The notes beneath the pieces are model-generated. The model was not told where the DNA came from, did not search any database, and saw nothing but the letters and a program-made list of their open reading frames with translations. From contig CAJTFE010000020.1 in NCBI GenBank assembly GCA_910575725.1, positions 1,175 through 65,174 on the forward strand: 64,000 nt of DNA. Reading direction: 5' to 3'. The stretch comes from Clostridia bacterium (lineage in GTDB: Bacteria; Bacillota; Clostridia; Lachnospirales; Lachnospiraceae). This document shows positions 17,770 through 27,300 of the stretch, piece after piece; the stretch's first letter is position 1; each line of letters starts with the position of its first letter. The translations under genes were made by a program, and so were the position numbers.

Positions 17770-17988
17770 TTATCTGGCCTCATAGGCGACAAGTACAATG
17801 TCTCTGCCAAGCTCCCGTGAGATCCGCTGTTCTGCATCGGAAAGGGAATCCACGGCAGAACCGGTGAGCTGTGCGGCTTTATAGGATGCCAGATCCTCTT
17901 CCCACAGAGCCTGCTCCATCCGATCTGCAGCTGCCTTACAGGACGGCGGCAGATCCATGGCAGAGGGTTTACCACTTCTGTGACACAT
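17770..17988 (-). CDS. Small unknown protein of 72 aa
   Basis: I do not recognise it. It is a short, mostly helical, charged protein (KAAADRMEQALWEEDLASYKAAQL) with two Cys near the start. The start at 17988 is supported by GGAGGAAT seven bases upstream; the frame is open 16 codons further 5' without a better site. It lies upstream of rubrerythrin on the same strand. Confidence 0.6.
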   Translation of the reverse strand: MCHRSGKPSAMDLPPSCKAAADRMEQALWEEDLASYKAAQLTGSAVDSLSDAEQRISRELGRDIVLVAYEAR

Positions 17989-18126
17989 AATAATTCCTCC
18001 AATTTCGTATTTTGTGACAGAATACAGGTTTGTCACGGTTTCTTTTTAAAAGCTGGGCTTTGAGAGTTAGTATGCCTCCCAGGGAGAATTTTATCAATAA
18101 TTTGGGAAATGACTGCTATAGAAAAC

Positions 18127-18165
18127 TAAAAAAAGTCTTCCGGTAATCAAAACCGAAAGACTTTT
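18127..18165 (-). terminator. Terminator of tRNA-Gly
   Basis: On the minus strand, AAAGTCTTTCGGT and ACCGGAAGACTTT form a stem followed by a T-run, directly after the tRNA 3' end. Confidence 0.85.
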
Positions 18166-18168
18166 GAG

Positions 18169-18241
18169 AGCGATAGACGGGGCTCGAACCCGCGGTCTCG
18201 ACCTTGGCAAGGTCGCGCGTTACCAACTACGCCACTATCGC
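18169..18241 (-). tRNA. tRNA-Gly (anticodon GCC)
   Basis: A 73-nt cloverleaf: acceptor GCGATAG / CTATCGC, D-loop with AGTTGGTAA, anticodon stem CGACC / GGTCG around loop TTGCCAA (anticodon GCC), and T-arm CGGGTTCGAGCCCCG. CCA is not encoded. It has its own promoter and terminator. Confidence 0.96.
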
Positions 18242-18283
18242 ATCTATTCTGTTGTGTGCTGTTTTGTACCAGCGACATGATTG

Positions 18284-18312
18284 ATAATACAACAAATAAA
18301 ACCATTTGTCAA
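18284..18312 (-). promoter_or_regulatory. Promoter of tRNA-Gly
   Basis: Minus-strand TTGACA (18312-18307), 17-base spacer, TATTAT (18289-18284), about 45 bases before the tRNA 5' end. Confidence 0.8.
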
Positions 18313-18346
18313 CACCTTTTTTAAAAAAATCTGTTGAAAGTTTGGG

Positions 18347-18375
18347 TTGAGAAATCGTGTTAATAATGGTACACT
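18347..18375 (+). promoter_or_regulatory. Promoter of the ferredoxin gene
   Basis: TTGAGA (18347-18352), 17-base spacer, TACACT (18370-18375), about 100 bases before the ATG. Confidence 0.6.
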
Positions 18376-18473
18376 TAGAAGCAGCAGAGAACGGCCGGTT
18401 TCGCCTGCCGGAACGGGGCCGATCAGAAAAGAAAAAGCAAGCATTACTTATACCAATCACGGAGGAAGCAAAG

Positions 18474-18857
18474 ATGAAGAAACTGATGATGAAAAAAGGA
18501 TCCACCTGTATGGCCTGCCTGGAGTGTGTCCGGGCATGTTCTGAGGCATTTTATAAAGAGTTTGATCCGGACAAGGCATGTCTTCAAATTGTGGAGAAGA
18601 AGAGCGTGCGCCCCATGGCCTGTCCCCAGTGCGGTAAGTGTGCCGAAGCCTGTGAGGCCGGAGCTATCACACAGAACGCCAAGGGCGTGTACATGGTGAA
18701 TAAGAAGCTGTGCACCGGCTGCGGCAAGTGCGTGGAGGCATGTCCCTTCGGACTGATGGTAAAGGCAGAGACTTCTCCCACTGCATCCAAGTGTATCGCC
18801 TGCGGAATCTGCGCAAAGGCATGCCCCATGGATGTACTTGAGGTTGTAGAGGGATAA
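18474..18857 (+). CDS. Poly-4Fe-4S ferredoxin-like protein
   Basis: A 127-aa iron-sulfur protein with four Cys groups: CMACLECVRAC, CPQCGKCAEAC, CTGCGKCVEAC with CPFG, and CIACGICAKAC with CPMDV. That is enough for about three or four [4Fe-4S] clusters, as in electron-transfer subunits of the HycB/DmsB kind. The start follows GGAGGAAGCAAAG. There is no partner oxidoreductase gene beside it, so the electron donor and acceptor are unknown. Confidence 0.85.
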   Translation: MKKLMMKKGSTCMACLECVRACSEAFYKEFDPDKACLQIVEKKSVRPMACPQCGKCAEACEAGAITQNAKGVYMVNKKLCTGCGKCVEACPFGLMVKAETSPTASKCIACGICAKACPMDVLEVVEG

Positions 18858-18875
18858 ATACGGACGAAAAAGACG

Positions 18876-18918
18876 GGGGATGCTGCAAAACCGGAGAATT
18901 TTTTGCGGCATCCCCTGT
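18876..18918 (+). terminator. Terminator after the ferredoxin gene
   Basis: Stem GGGGATGCTGCAAAA / TTTTGCGGCATCCCC with a 10-base loop, followed by TGTTTA; a moderate T-run. Confidence 0.75.
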
Positions 18919-19005
18919 TTATGCACACGGACGCAGAAAGGAAATATACCCTCGGACAGGGATTTAAGCCGGCATTTGATTGGAAAGACGGAAAGAGAGG
19001 CAGGA

Positions 19006-19854
19006 ATGAGCTACGCAGACACATTATTTATCAACATGTGCCATGACATTATAGAGAACGGTACAAGCACGGAGGGGGAAAAGGTACGTCCCAAATGGGA
19101 GGACGGCTCTTATGCATACACCATCAAGCGGTTCGGCGTGGTGAACCGTTATGATCTGGCAAAGGAATTCCCGGCTCTGACGCTGCGCAAAACAGCTTTA
19201 AAAAGCTGCATGGACGAGATTCTCTGGATTTACCAGAAAAAATCCAACAACATCCACGATTTGAACAGCAGCATCTGGGATGAATGGGCGGACGATGAGG
19301 GCTCTATCGGAAAAGCCTACGGCTATCAGATTGGCGTAAAGAGCCGCTATAAGGAAGGCATGATGGATCAGATGGATCGTGTCCTTTATGATTTGAAGAA
19401 CAATCCCTACAGCCGCAGAATTATGACGAATACGTATGTCTTTGCGGATCTTTGCGAAATGAACCTGTATCCCTGCGCCTACAGCGCTACCTACAATGTG
19501 ACGAAGAAGCCGGGGGAGGACAGGCTTACCTTGAACATGGTATTAAATCAGCGTTCCCAGGATGTGCTCATGGCCAATAACTGGAATGTAAGCCAGTATG
19601 CCATCCTCCTTATGATGGTTGCCCAGTGCTGCGGCATGGTTCCGGGAGAGCTGATCCATGTGATTGCAGATGCCCATATTTATGATCGGCATGTGGAGAT
19701 TGTGAAGGAGCTTATCAGCCGGCCTGTGTATGAGGCTCCGAAGGTATCTTTGAATCCCGAGGTGACGGATTTTTATGCATTTACCACGGCAGATCTGCTT
19801 GTGGAGAATTATGTGACGGGCCCGCAGGTGAAAAATATTCCTGTGGCGGTGTAA
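19006..19854 (+). CDS. thyA: Thymidylate synthase
   Basis: A 282-aa ThyA-fold enzyme converting dUMP to dTMP with methylene-tetrahydrofolate. Family landmarks are YPCAYSATYNV (catalytic Cys), NQRSQDVLMANNWNVSQYA (phosphate and dUMP contacts) and GELIHVIADAHIYDRH. Sequence around the Cys is divergent from E. coli ThyA (which has PCHCLFQF) but fits the clostridial branch. The start at 19006 has GGCAGG upstream; the frame is open 42 codons earlier through the terminator, which is unlikely to be translated. The dihydrofolate reductase gene follows 23 bases later and recycles its folate product. Confidence 0.93.
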   Translation: MSYADTLFINMCHDIIENGTSTEGEKVRPKWEDGSYAYTIKRFGVVNRYDLAKEFPALTLRKTALKSCMDEILWIYQKKSNNIHDLNSSIWDEWADDEGSIGKAYGYQIGVKSRYKEGMMDQMDRVLYDLKNNPYSRRIMTNTYVFADLCEMNLYPCAYSATYNVTKKPGEDRLTLNMVLNQRSQDVLMANNWNVSQYAILLMMVAQCCGMVPGELIHVIADAHIYDRHVEIVKELISRPVYEAPKVSLNPEVTDFYAFTTADLLVENYVTGPQVKNIPVAV

Positions 19855-19877
19855 AGAACTGGAATAGGAGCTTAAGG

Positions 19878-20381
19878 ATGAATTTAATTGCAGCAGTAGA
19901 TAAAAACTGGGCCATCGGCCTTAAAAACCGTTTATTGGTGAGTATCCCCGAGGATATGAAGTTTTTCCGGACGGAGACTGGCGGAAAGGTAGTTGTCATG
20001 GGCCGCAAGACCCTGGAGACCTTTCCGAACGGCCTGCCGCTTAAGAACCGGACGAATATTGTACTGACGGCGAATCCGGATTACGATGGAAAAGGCGCAC
20101 TGGTTCTTCATAGCGTGGAGGCGGTGCTGGAGGAATTGAAAAAGTATCCTTCCGAGGATGTTTATATTATTGGAGGCGCCGCTGTTTACCGGCAGTTTCT
20201 TCCTTACTGCAGGGTTGCGCACGTTACAAAGATTGATTATGCTTATGAGGCAGACACGTATTTTCCGAATCTGGATGAACGGGCGGAGTGGAGCGTGGAA
20301 GCCGTAAGCGGAGAGAAGACATACTATGATTTGGAATTCGAGTTTGTGAAATATGTGAACAGCGCTGTGAAAGAGATATAA
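19878..20381 (+). CDS. folA: Dihydrofolate reductase
   Basis: A 167-aa DHFR that reduces dihydrofolate, the product of ThyA, to tetrahydrofolate with NADPH. Motifs are MNLIAAVDKNWAIGLKNRLL, the proton-donor region PEDMKFFR, VVVMGRKTLETFP and VYIIGGAAVYRQFLPY. It is transcribed with thyA. The sequence before it (AGAACTGGAATAGGAGC) resembles the tail of leader element E1, without the hairpin. Confidence 0.96.
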   Translation: MNLIAAVDKNWAIGLKNRLLVSIPEDMKFFRTETGGKVVVMGRKTLETFPNGLPLKNRTNIVLTANPDYDGKGALVLHSVEAVLEELKKYPSEDVYIIGGAAVYRQFLPYCRVAHVTKIDYAYEADTYFPNLDERAEWSVEAVSGEKTYYDLEFEFVKYVNSAVKEI

Positions 20382-20422
20382 CCTTATATCTTTGGCCGGG
20401 GCCTGCACTATTCAAAAAAACA

Positions 20423-20451
20423 TTGACATCATAAGAAAAAAGTAGAATAAT
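20423..20451 (+). promoter_or_regulatory. Promoter of ilvE
   Basis: Perfect TTGACA (20423-20428), 17-base spacer, AATAAT (20446-20451), about 40 bases before the ATG. Confidence 0.75.
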
Positions 20452-20490
20452 GAGAAAAAAATATATAGCATCTATGAAAGGAGTGGTGTT

Positions 20491-21561
20491 ATGTTAGACA
20501 TCAAATGGATCAAAAACGAGAATCCGAAGCCCATACCGGGGCCGGAGAATCCGCTGGTATTCGGCACGATTTTCACGGATCATATGTTTGTAATGGATTA
20601 TACGGAAGGAAAGGGCTGGCACGACCCGAGAATCGAGCCCTATGCGCCCATCAGCCTGGATCCCTCCGCTATGGTATTTCACTATGGACAGGAGATGTTC
20701 GAGGGCTTGAAGGCCTATAAGACCGAGGACGGAAGAATCCTTATGTTCCGCCCGGACAAGAACATTGAACGGGCCAACAACTCCAACCGCCGTCTGATGA
20801 TTCCGGAGATTCCGGCAGATGATTTTCTACAGGCGATGAAGGAGCTGGTGCGGATCGATCAGGCATGGATTCCCACTAAGGAGGGCACCTCCCTTTACAT
20901 CCGTCCCTTTGTGATTGCCACAGATCCCTTCCTGGGCGTGCGGCCTTCTCATACATATAAGTTTATCATTATACTTTCCCCCGTAGGGGCCTACTATCCG
21001 GAAGGGCTTGACCCGGTCAAGATCTGGATTGAGGACGAGTATGTGCGCGCAGTCCGGGGCGGCATCGGCGAGGCCAAGACAGGCGGCAACTATGTGGCGT
21101 CTCTGGCAGCCCAGATGAAGGCCCACGAGGAAGGTTACTCCCAGGTGCTCTGGCTGGACGGCGTGGAGCGCAGGTACATTGAGGAAGTGGGAGCTATGAA
21201 TATCTTCTTCAAGATCAACGGAACCGTAGTGACCCCCCAGTTAAACGGCAGCATTCTTCCCGGTGTAACCAGAAGAACCTGCGTGGAGCTGTGCAAGTCC
21301 TGGGGGCTTCCTGTGGAGGAGCGGAAGGTTTCCGTGGAGGAGCTGGAAGAAGCAGCCAGAACAGGCGCTTTGGAAGAAGTCTGGGGATCCGGAACAGCGG
21401 CCGTTATCTCTCCCGTAGGACACCTGCGCTATGAAGACGAGGTATTCCAGATTGGCGACGGCGGCATCGGAAGCTTAAGCCAGAAGCTTTACGATACAGT
21501 GACAGGAATTCAGCTTGGCAAGGTTGAGGATACCTTTGGCTGGACCGTAGAGGTAAAGTAA
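20491..21561 (+). CDS. ilvE: Branched-chain amino acid aminotransferase
   Basis: A 356-aa class IV PLP aminotransferase making or degrading Leu, Ile and Val with glutamate/2-oxoglutarate. The PLP lysine is probably residue 196 in EAKTGGNYVASLAAQ, followed by LWLDGVERRYIEEVGAMNIFF and the phosphate-binding GSGTAAVISPVG. Length and the KTEDGRILMFRPDKN region fit the type II (mitochondrial-like) branch. It is a single gene with its own promoter and terminator. Confidence 0.95.
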   Translation: MLDIKWIKNENPKPIPGPENPLVFGTIFTDHMFVMDYTEGKGWHDPRIEPYAPISLDPSAMVFHYGQEMFEGLKAYKTEDGRILMFRPDKNIERANNSNRRLMIPEIPADDFLQAMKELVRIDQAWIPTKEGTSLYIRPFVIATDPFLGVRPSHTYKFIIILSPVGAYYPEGLDPVKIWIEDEYVRAVRGGIGEAKTGGNYVASLAAQMKAHEEGYSQVLWLDGVERRYIEEVGAMNIFFKINGTVVTPQLNGSILPGVTRRTCVELCKSWGLPVEERKVSVEELEEAARTGALEEVWGSGTAAVISPVGHLRYEDEVFQIGDGGIGSLSQKLYDTVTGIQLGKVEDTFGWTVEVK

Positions 21562-21588
21562 GCTCCGCGTATTTACGGACAAAAGATC

Positions 21589-21634
21589 AAGGGCTGCTGT
21601 AGAGGAAGATTCCTGTTTACAGCGGCCCTTTTAC
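21589..21634 (+). terminator. Terminator after ilvE
   Basis: Stem AAGGGCTGCTGTA / TACAGCGGCCCTT with a U-rich end (TTTTA). Confidence 0.8.
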
Positions 21635-21718
21635 CAAAGGCGGTTCCAAAGACGAGCGGAAATAAATCAGTCCGGCTAAGAAATGCCAAGTATTTATAAG
21701 AAAAAATATCTGCTGGAC

Positions 21719-21834
21719 GGTAAAGCTGCAAAGGCGCACGAGAGGAACTTTTAGGAGTGTTTTTTTGAATAAAAGTTTCTCTCATTACCGGTGTGTCGAA
21801 GCAGCTTTACCCTTTCGTGCTGCCGCGCAGCGAC
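21719..21834 (+). promoter_or_regulatory. Leader element E2, copy 3 (before SEDS gene)
   Basis: Plus-strand copy: GGTAAAGCTGC (21719) / GCAGCTTTACC outer stem, inner stem GAGAGGAACTTTTA... / ...TAAAAGTTTCTCTC, CTTTCGTGC, and the small hairpin with GCGCAGCGAC at the end. Unlike the other copies it does not abut the ribosome binding site: an E1 element lies between it and the gene. Confidence 0.75.
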
Positions 21835-21851
21835 TTTTAATAGTAATATTC

Positions 21852-21955
21852 TTCCCAGTGCACAAATCGATTTACAGATGCATGCTTTTGCGGCTGGAAA
21901 TTGATTTCATACTCGTGTACTGTGAGGGGGCTTACGGAACTGGAATAGGAGGAGT
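21852..21955 (+). promoter_or_regulatory. Leader element E1, copy B (before SEDS gene)
   Basis: Outer stem CAGTGCAC / GTGTACTG, inner 10-bp stem AAATCGATTT / AAATTGATTT, conserved GCGGCTGGAAA, then the tail TTACGGAACTGGAATAGGAGG that serves the downstream start. Compared with copy A the inner stem has changed on both sides and still pairs. Confidence 0.72.
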
Positions 21956-21958
21956 GGT

Positions 21959-23158
21959 ATGGCAAATAAACGGAAACGGTGGAAGCTCCGTTCCTATCTT
22001 TTAAGTTATGATATGAATCTCATCGTAGCAGTTATTTTTCTGATTGTATTTGGCCTGATTATGATATACAGCTCCAGCTACTATACGGCAAGCATGAGCA
22101 AGGCCTACAACTACGATCCCACATTCCTGCTGAAAAGCCAGGCCAAATACAGCATCCTGGGCGTAGCGGTCATGCTGGTAACAGCCAATATTGACTACCA
22201 CAAATGGCGCTATTTTGCCATGATAGGACTGTTTGGCTCTGCTGTTCTGATCCTGCTGCTGCTGGTACCGGGCCTGGGCGTTACCGTAAAAGGGGCAACC
22301 CGCTGGATTCAGGTGCCGGGCATCGGGCAGTTCCAGGTAGCAGAGCCGGTAAAGGTAGCCATGATCGTATTTTCAGCCGCCCTAATCTGCAAATACGCCC
22401 ACAGCCTGGGCAGCTGGAAAGTCTTACTCCGGGTTATGGCTCCCACGGCTGTGATTTCACTAATGATTCTGAAAATCAGCAACAATATGAGCACAGCCGT
22501 AATCGTCTTTGGCATCAGCTTTTTGATGGTATTCATGGTACACCCAAAGTACTATCCGTTTCTGCTTATGGGACTGGCCGCGGCGGTCGTGGCGGCAGGC
22601 GTTATTTATTATACCCTGCATATGCCGGAGACAGATTCCGACTCCCCTTTCCGAATCGCCCGGATCGTAGCCTGGCTGAAGCCCTATGAATATGAATCAG
22701 ACAAAGCCTATCAATCCTTACAGGGCATCTACGCCATCGGATCCGGAGGGCTGATGGGAAAAGGGCTGGGAAACAGCATACAGAAGCTTAGGATACCAGA
22801 GCCCTACAATGACATGATCTTCGCCATTATCTGTGAAGAGCTGGGAATCTTCGGGGCCGGTCTTGTAATACTGCTGTTCATCTATCTGCTGTTCCGGCTG
22901 TATGTAATCGCCCAGACCGCAGAAGACCTCTTCGGGCGTCTGCTGGTCATAGGCGTATTCTCCCACGTAGCCCTGCAGGCCGTGCTGAATCTCATGGTTG
23001 TAACCAGGCTCTTTCCCACCACAGGTGTAACCCTGCCCTTCTTCAGCTCCGGCGGAACCGCAGTCGTATTCCTGCTGATAGAGCTGGGCATGGTGCTCAA
23101 CGTAGAAAAATGGGGCCGCTTCAAGAGGGAACAAGAATACCGGGAGCAGCGGCTGTAA
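21959..23158 (+). CDS. SEDS peptidoglycan polymerase (FtsW/RodA/SpoVE family)
   Basis: A 399-aa polytopic membrane glycosyltransferase that polymerises lipid II. Family hallmarks are GATRWIQVPGIGQFQVAEPVK, the SGGLMGKGLGNSIQKL stretch, CEELG in the late loop and TGVTLPFFSSGGTA near the end. Which family member it is cannot be told from sequence alone, and no penicillin-binding protein gene is adjacent. It lies under a double E2-E1 leader. The gene opens a block of C-rich coding sequence that continues into polC. Confidence 0.93.
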   Translation: MANKRKRWKLRSYLLSYDMNLIVAVIFLIVFGLIMIYSSSYYTASMSKAYNYDPTFLLKSQAKYSILGVAVMLVTANIDYHKWRYFAMIGLFGSAVLILLLLVPGLGVTVKGATRWIQVPGIGQFQVAEPVKVAMIVFSAALICKYAHSLGSWKVLLRVMAPTAVISLMILKISNNMSTAVIVFGISFLMVFMVHPKYYPFLLMGLAAAVVAAGVIYYTLHMPETDSDSPFRIARIVAWLKPYEYESDKAYQSLQGIYAIGSGGLMGKGLGNSIQKLRIPEPYNDMIFAIICEELGIFGAGLVILLFIYLLFRLYVIAQTAEDLFGRLLVIGVFSHVALQAVLNLMVVTRLFPTTGVTLPFFSSGGTAVVFLLIELGMVLNVEKWGRFKREQEYREQRL

Positions 23159-23235
23159 AGGAAGCAGATCCAAAAATAAACTTCATACCAGCGCACTGGC
23201 GGAAATATTAAGGAACAAAAAGCAGGAGGCAGAGC

Positions 23236-24309
23236 ATGAGAAAGAACACAAGAACCATACGAATCGGAGATCGGCTGATAGGCGGCGGAAATCCCATACT
23301 GATCCAATCCATGACCAATACAAAAACCGAGGATATAAAAGGAACCGTAGAACAGATAAAGCGCCTGACCGCCGCCGGCTGCGAGATCATCCGCTGCACC
23401 GTGCCCACTATGGAGGCCGCGAAAGCCCTGACAGAAATAAAAAAACAGATCACAATCCCTCTGGTAGCCGACATCCATTTCGACTACCGCATGGCTATCG
23501 CCGCCATAGAGCACGGAGCCGACAAGATCCGCATCAACCCCGGCAACATCGGCGGAAAAGACAGAGTAAAAGCCGTAGTAGACACAGCAAAGGATCGGGG
23601 AATCCCCATCCGCGTAGGCGTCAACAGCGGATCCCTGGAAAAAGAGCTCCTTGAAAAATACGGCGGCGTCACTGCAGAAGGCCTGGTAGAAAGCGCTCTA
23701 AGCAAAGTACGAATGATAGAAGAGCTAGGCTTCGAACAACTCGTAATCAGCATCAAATCCTCAGATGTACTCATGTGCGCCAGAGCCCACGAGCTCATTG
23801 CAGAACAGACTGACTACCCCCTTCACATCGGCATCACCGAAGCCGGCACCCTTTATTCAGGCAACATCAAATCAGCAGTAGGCCTGGGAATCATCCTCTA
23901 CCAAGGCATCGGCGATACCATCCGAGTCTCCCTCACCGGCGACCCCTTAGAAGAAATCAAATCCGCCAAACGCATCCTAAAGACCCTGGGCCTGCGCAAA
24001 GGCGGAATTGAAGTCGTCTCCTGCCCCACCTGCGGAAGAACCCAGATAGACCTCATCAGCCTGGCAAACCAAGTAGAAACCCTAGTAGAAGAATACCCAT
24101 TAGACGACATAAAAGTAGCCGTCATGGGCTGCGTAGTCAACGGCCCCGGTGAAGCCAAAGAAGCCGACCTGGGAATCGCCGGAGGAAAAGGCACAGGAAT
24201 CCTATTTCGCAAAGGCCAAATCATCAAAAACGCCATCCCCGAAAAAGAACTCCTAAAAGCCCTGACCGCCGAATTAAAAAACCTGACAACCCAAACCCAA
24301 AACCAATAA
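23236..24309 (+). CDS. ispG: 4-hydroxy-3-methylbut-2-enyl diphosphate synthase
   Basis: A 357-aa [4Fe-4S] enzyme of the non-mevalonate isoprenoid pathway, converting MEcPP to HMBPP. It has an N-terminal TIM-barrel (GNPILIQSMTNTKTEDI, DIHFDYRMA) and C-terminal cluster cysteines in CPTCGRTQ and MGCVVNGPGEA. Length is typical of the compact bacterial form. AGGAGG precedes the start. It sits between the SEDS gene and polC in the same direction; the 12-base gap to polC suggests co-transcription. Confidence 0.97.
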   Translation: MRKNTRTIRIGDRLIGGGNPILIQSMTNTKTEDIKGTVEQIKRLTAAGCEIIRCTVPTMEAAKALTEIKKQITIPLVADIHFDYRMAIAAIEHGADKIRINPGNIGGKDRVKAVVDTAKDRGIPIRVGVNSGSLEKELLEKYGGVTAEGLVESALSKVRMIEELGFEQLVISIKSSDVLMCARAHELIAEQTDYPLHIGITEAGTLYSGNIKSAVGLGIILYQGIGDTIRVSLTGDPLEEIKSAKRILKTLGLRKGGIEVVSCPTCGRTQIDLISLANQVETLVEEYPLDDIKVAVMGCVVNGPGEAKEADLGIAGGKGTGILFRKGQIIKNAIPEKELLKALTAELKNLTTQTQNQ

Positions 24310-24321
24310 CCCAGGAGCCCC

Positions 24322-27300
24322 ATGGAAAAACATTTTACAGAAGTATTCCCCCCCTTACACATAGAGCAGCCCCTCACCGAACTCCTAGAACAAGTCCGTG
24401 TAGAGCGCGTCACCTCCAACCGGGCCAAAACCCACATCAAAGTCTACCTCACAAGCGGAAAACTAATCCACAAGGAACAAATATTCCATTTAGAGCAGAC
24501 CTTAAAAAAACAGCTTTTCGGAAAAAATCCCATAGAGCTCAAGATCATAGAACACTTCCGGCTCTCCAGCCAATACACCCCCCAGAAAGTCCTGGAGCTC
24601 TACCGCGACAGCATCCTCTTCGAGCTGAGAGCCTACAGCATCCTGGAATTCAACCTCTTCCGGAGAGCCGAGATCACATTTCCAAAAGAAGACCATATGA
24701 AGCTGTCCCTGGAAAAAACCACCTTGGGCCAGGAAGCGGCGGACGAGCTCATCCGGGTGCTCCATAAGATCTTCACCGAGCGCTGCGGCATGAAGCTGGA
24801 GATCGAAGCCGAACTGGTAGACAAAAACCAGGAGCAGGAAGAAAAACGCCGGAAAAGCCAGGAATTTATGGAAAAACAGGCAGCCGCACTGACCGAGCGC
24901 ATGCACCAGGCCGAGCAGGATCAGGCAGCCGCGCAGGGAGAGCTCCAGCCAGAAAAAGAAACCGCCGCCCCGGCCGGGAAAGCGGCAGCGGCAAAGACAC
25001 CCAAAGAAAAAAAGCCCCGTCCCTCCTTCGGCAAAGACGACTACCCCTACCGCCGCACCCTGCGCAGCGGCGGCAGCAATGGCAAAAGCGCCCGTGCATC
25101 CGATCCGGACGTGCTCTACGGCCGCAGCTTCGAGGACGGCGAACTCACAGAGCTCTGCCAGATCATCGGAGAGATGGGCGAGGTCACTGTCCGCGGACAG
25201 GTATCAGCTCTGGATGAGCGGGAGATCCGCGGCGAAAAAACCATCGTAACCATAACCATAACAGACTACACAGACACCATCCGCGCCAAGCTTTTTATCA
25301 AAAACGAAGATCTCCCAGGTTTTCGTGAAAACGTAAAAAAAGGCGCTTTCGTGCGGATCAAGGGCATAACCGCCATAGACCGCTTTGACAACGAGCTGAC
25401 CCTAAGCTCCCTGACAGGCATCAAAAAATCCGCAGATTTTCGGAAGCTTCGGGTGGACAACCACGAACACAAGCGCGTAGAGCTCCACTGCCATACGAAA
25501 ATGAGCGATATGGACGGAGTCTCCGAGGTCAAGGATCTCATCAAGCAGGCAAAGGCCTGGGGCCATAAGGCCATAGCCGTAACAGATCACGGAGTTGTCC
25601 AGGCGTACCCGGATGCCAGCCACAGTCTGGATAAAGGAGATCCTTTTAAAGTCATTTACGGGCTGGAGGGGTATCTGGTAGACGATTTGAAGGAGATTGT
25701 CACAGACCCCAGGGGGCAGAGCCTGGATGACCTTTATGTGGTATTCGACATAGAGACCACTGGCTTCAGCGCCGAGCACGATCAGATCATTGAGATTGGA
25801 GCGGTAAAGGTGGAGAAGGGGCAGATTACGGATCGCTTCAGCGCCTTTGTCAATCCTCACACGCCCATTCCCTTTGAGATTGAGAAGCTCACAGGCATTA
25901 CCGACGATATGGTGCTGAAAGAGCCGGATATCGGGGAAGTCCTGCCCCGTTTCCTGGCATTTTGTGAAGGGGCGGTGATGGTGGCTCACAATGCAGATTT
26001 TGATATGAGCTTTATCCGGAAAAACAGCCAGCGCCAGGAGCTTCCCTGCACTTTTACGGTGGTGGATACGGTATCCCTGGCCAGGGTGCTTCTGCCAAAC
26101 CTCAACCGTTTTAAGCTGGACACCGTGGCAAAGGCTCTGAATGTGTCCTTAGAAAATCATCACCGGGCCGTGGACGATGCCGGCTGTACCGCAGAGATCT
26201 TTGTAAAATTTGTGGAAATGCTCAAAGACCGGGATATCCGGGATCTGACCGCAGTCAACCGGATGGGAAGCCTGGACGCCGACGCCATCAAGAAGCTTCC
26301 CACCTACCATGTAATCATTCTGGCAAAGAATGAGATTGGCCGGGTCAATCTGTACCGTATGGTTTCCTGGTCCCACCTGGACTATTATGCCAAGCGTCCC
26401 CGGATACCAAAAAGCGTGCTGCAGAAATACCGGGAGGGATTGATCATCGGGTCTGCCTGCGAGGCCGGAGAGCTTTACCAGGCTCTCGTGCGCTCGGCTC
26501 CGGAAGAAGAGATTGCCAGACTGGTGAATTTCTATGATTATCTGGAAATCCAGCCTCTTGGAAATAACGAATTCATGCTCCGGGGAGAGCGGCCTGTCTT
26601 CGAGTCCATGGAGGATCTGATCCGCCTTAATAAGCGGATCGTAAGTCTGGGAGAGCAGTTCGGGAAAATGGTGGCAGCCACCTGTGACGTGCATTTTTTG
26701 AATCCCGAGGATGAGGTGTACCGGCGGATCATCATGGCCGGCAAGGGGTTCAAGGATGCAGATAACCAGGCTCCGCTTTACCTGCGGACCACGGAGGAAA
26801 TGCTTTCCGAGTTTGAATACCTGGGAAGCGATAAGGCGGAGGAGGTGGTTATCACAAACCCCAACCGCATCGCCGATATGATTGAATACATTTCCCCGGT
26901 GCGGCCGGACAAGTGTCCCCCGGTGATTGAGAATTCCGATCAGACCCTTCGGGATATCTGCTACGAGAAGGCTCATTCCATCTATGGAGAAGAGCTGCCG
27001 AAGATGGTAACGGATCGGCTGGAGAAGGAGCTTCACTCCATTATCTCCAATGGCTTTGCGGTAATGTACATTATTGCCCAGAAGCTGGTGTGGAAGTCTA
27101 ATGAGGACGGATATCTGGTGGGCTCCCGCGGTTCCGTGGGTTCCTCCTTTGTAGCTACCATGGCCGGAATTACGGAGGTCAATCCTCTGCCGCCCCATTA
27201 TTACTGCTCCGAATGCCACTACAGTGATTTCGATTCTGACGAAGTCCGGAAGTACGCCGGAGCCGCCGGCTGCGATATGCCGGATAAAAGCTGTCCGAAG

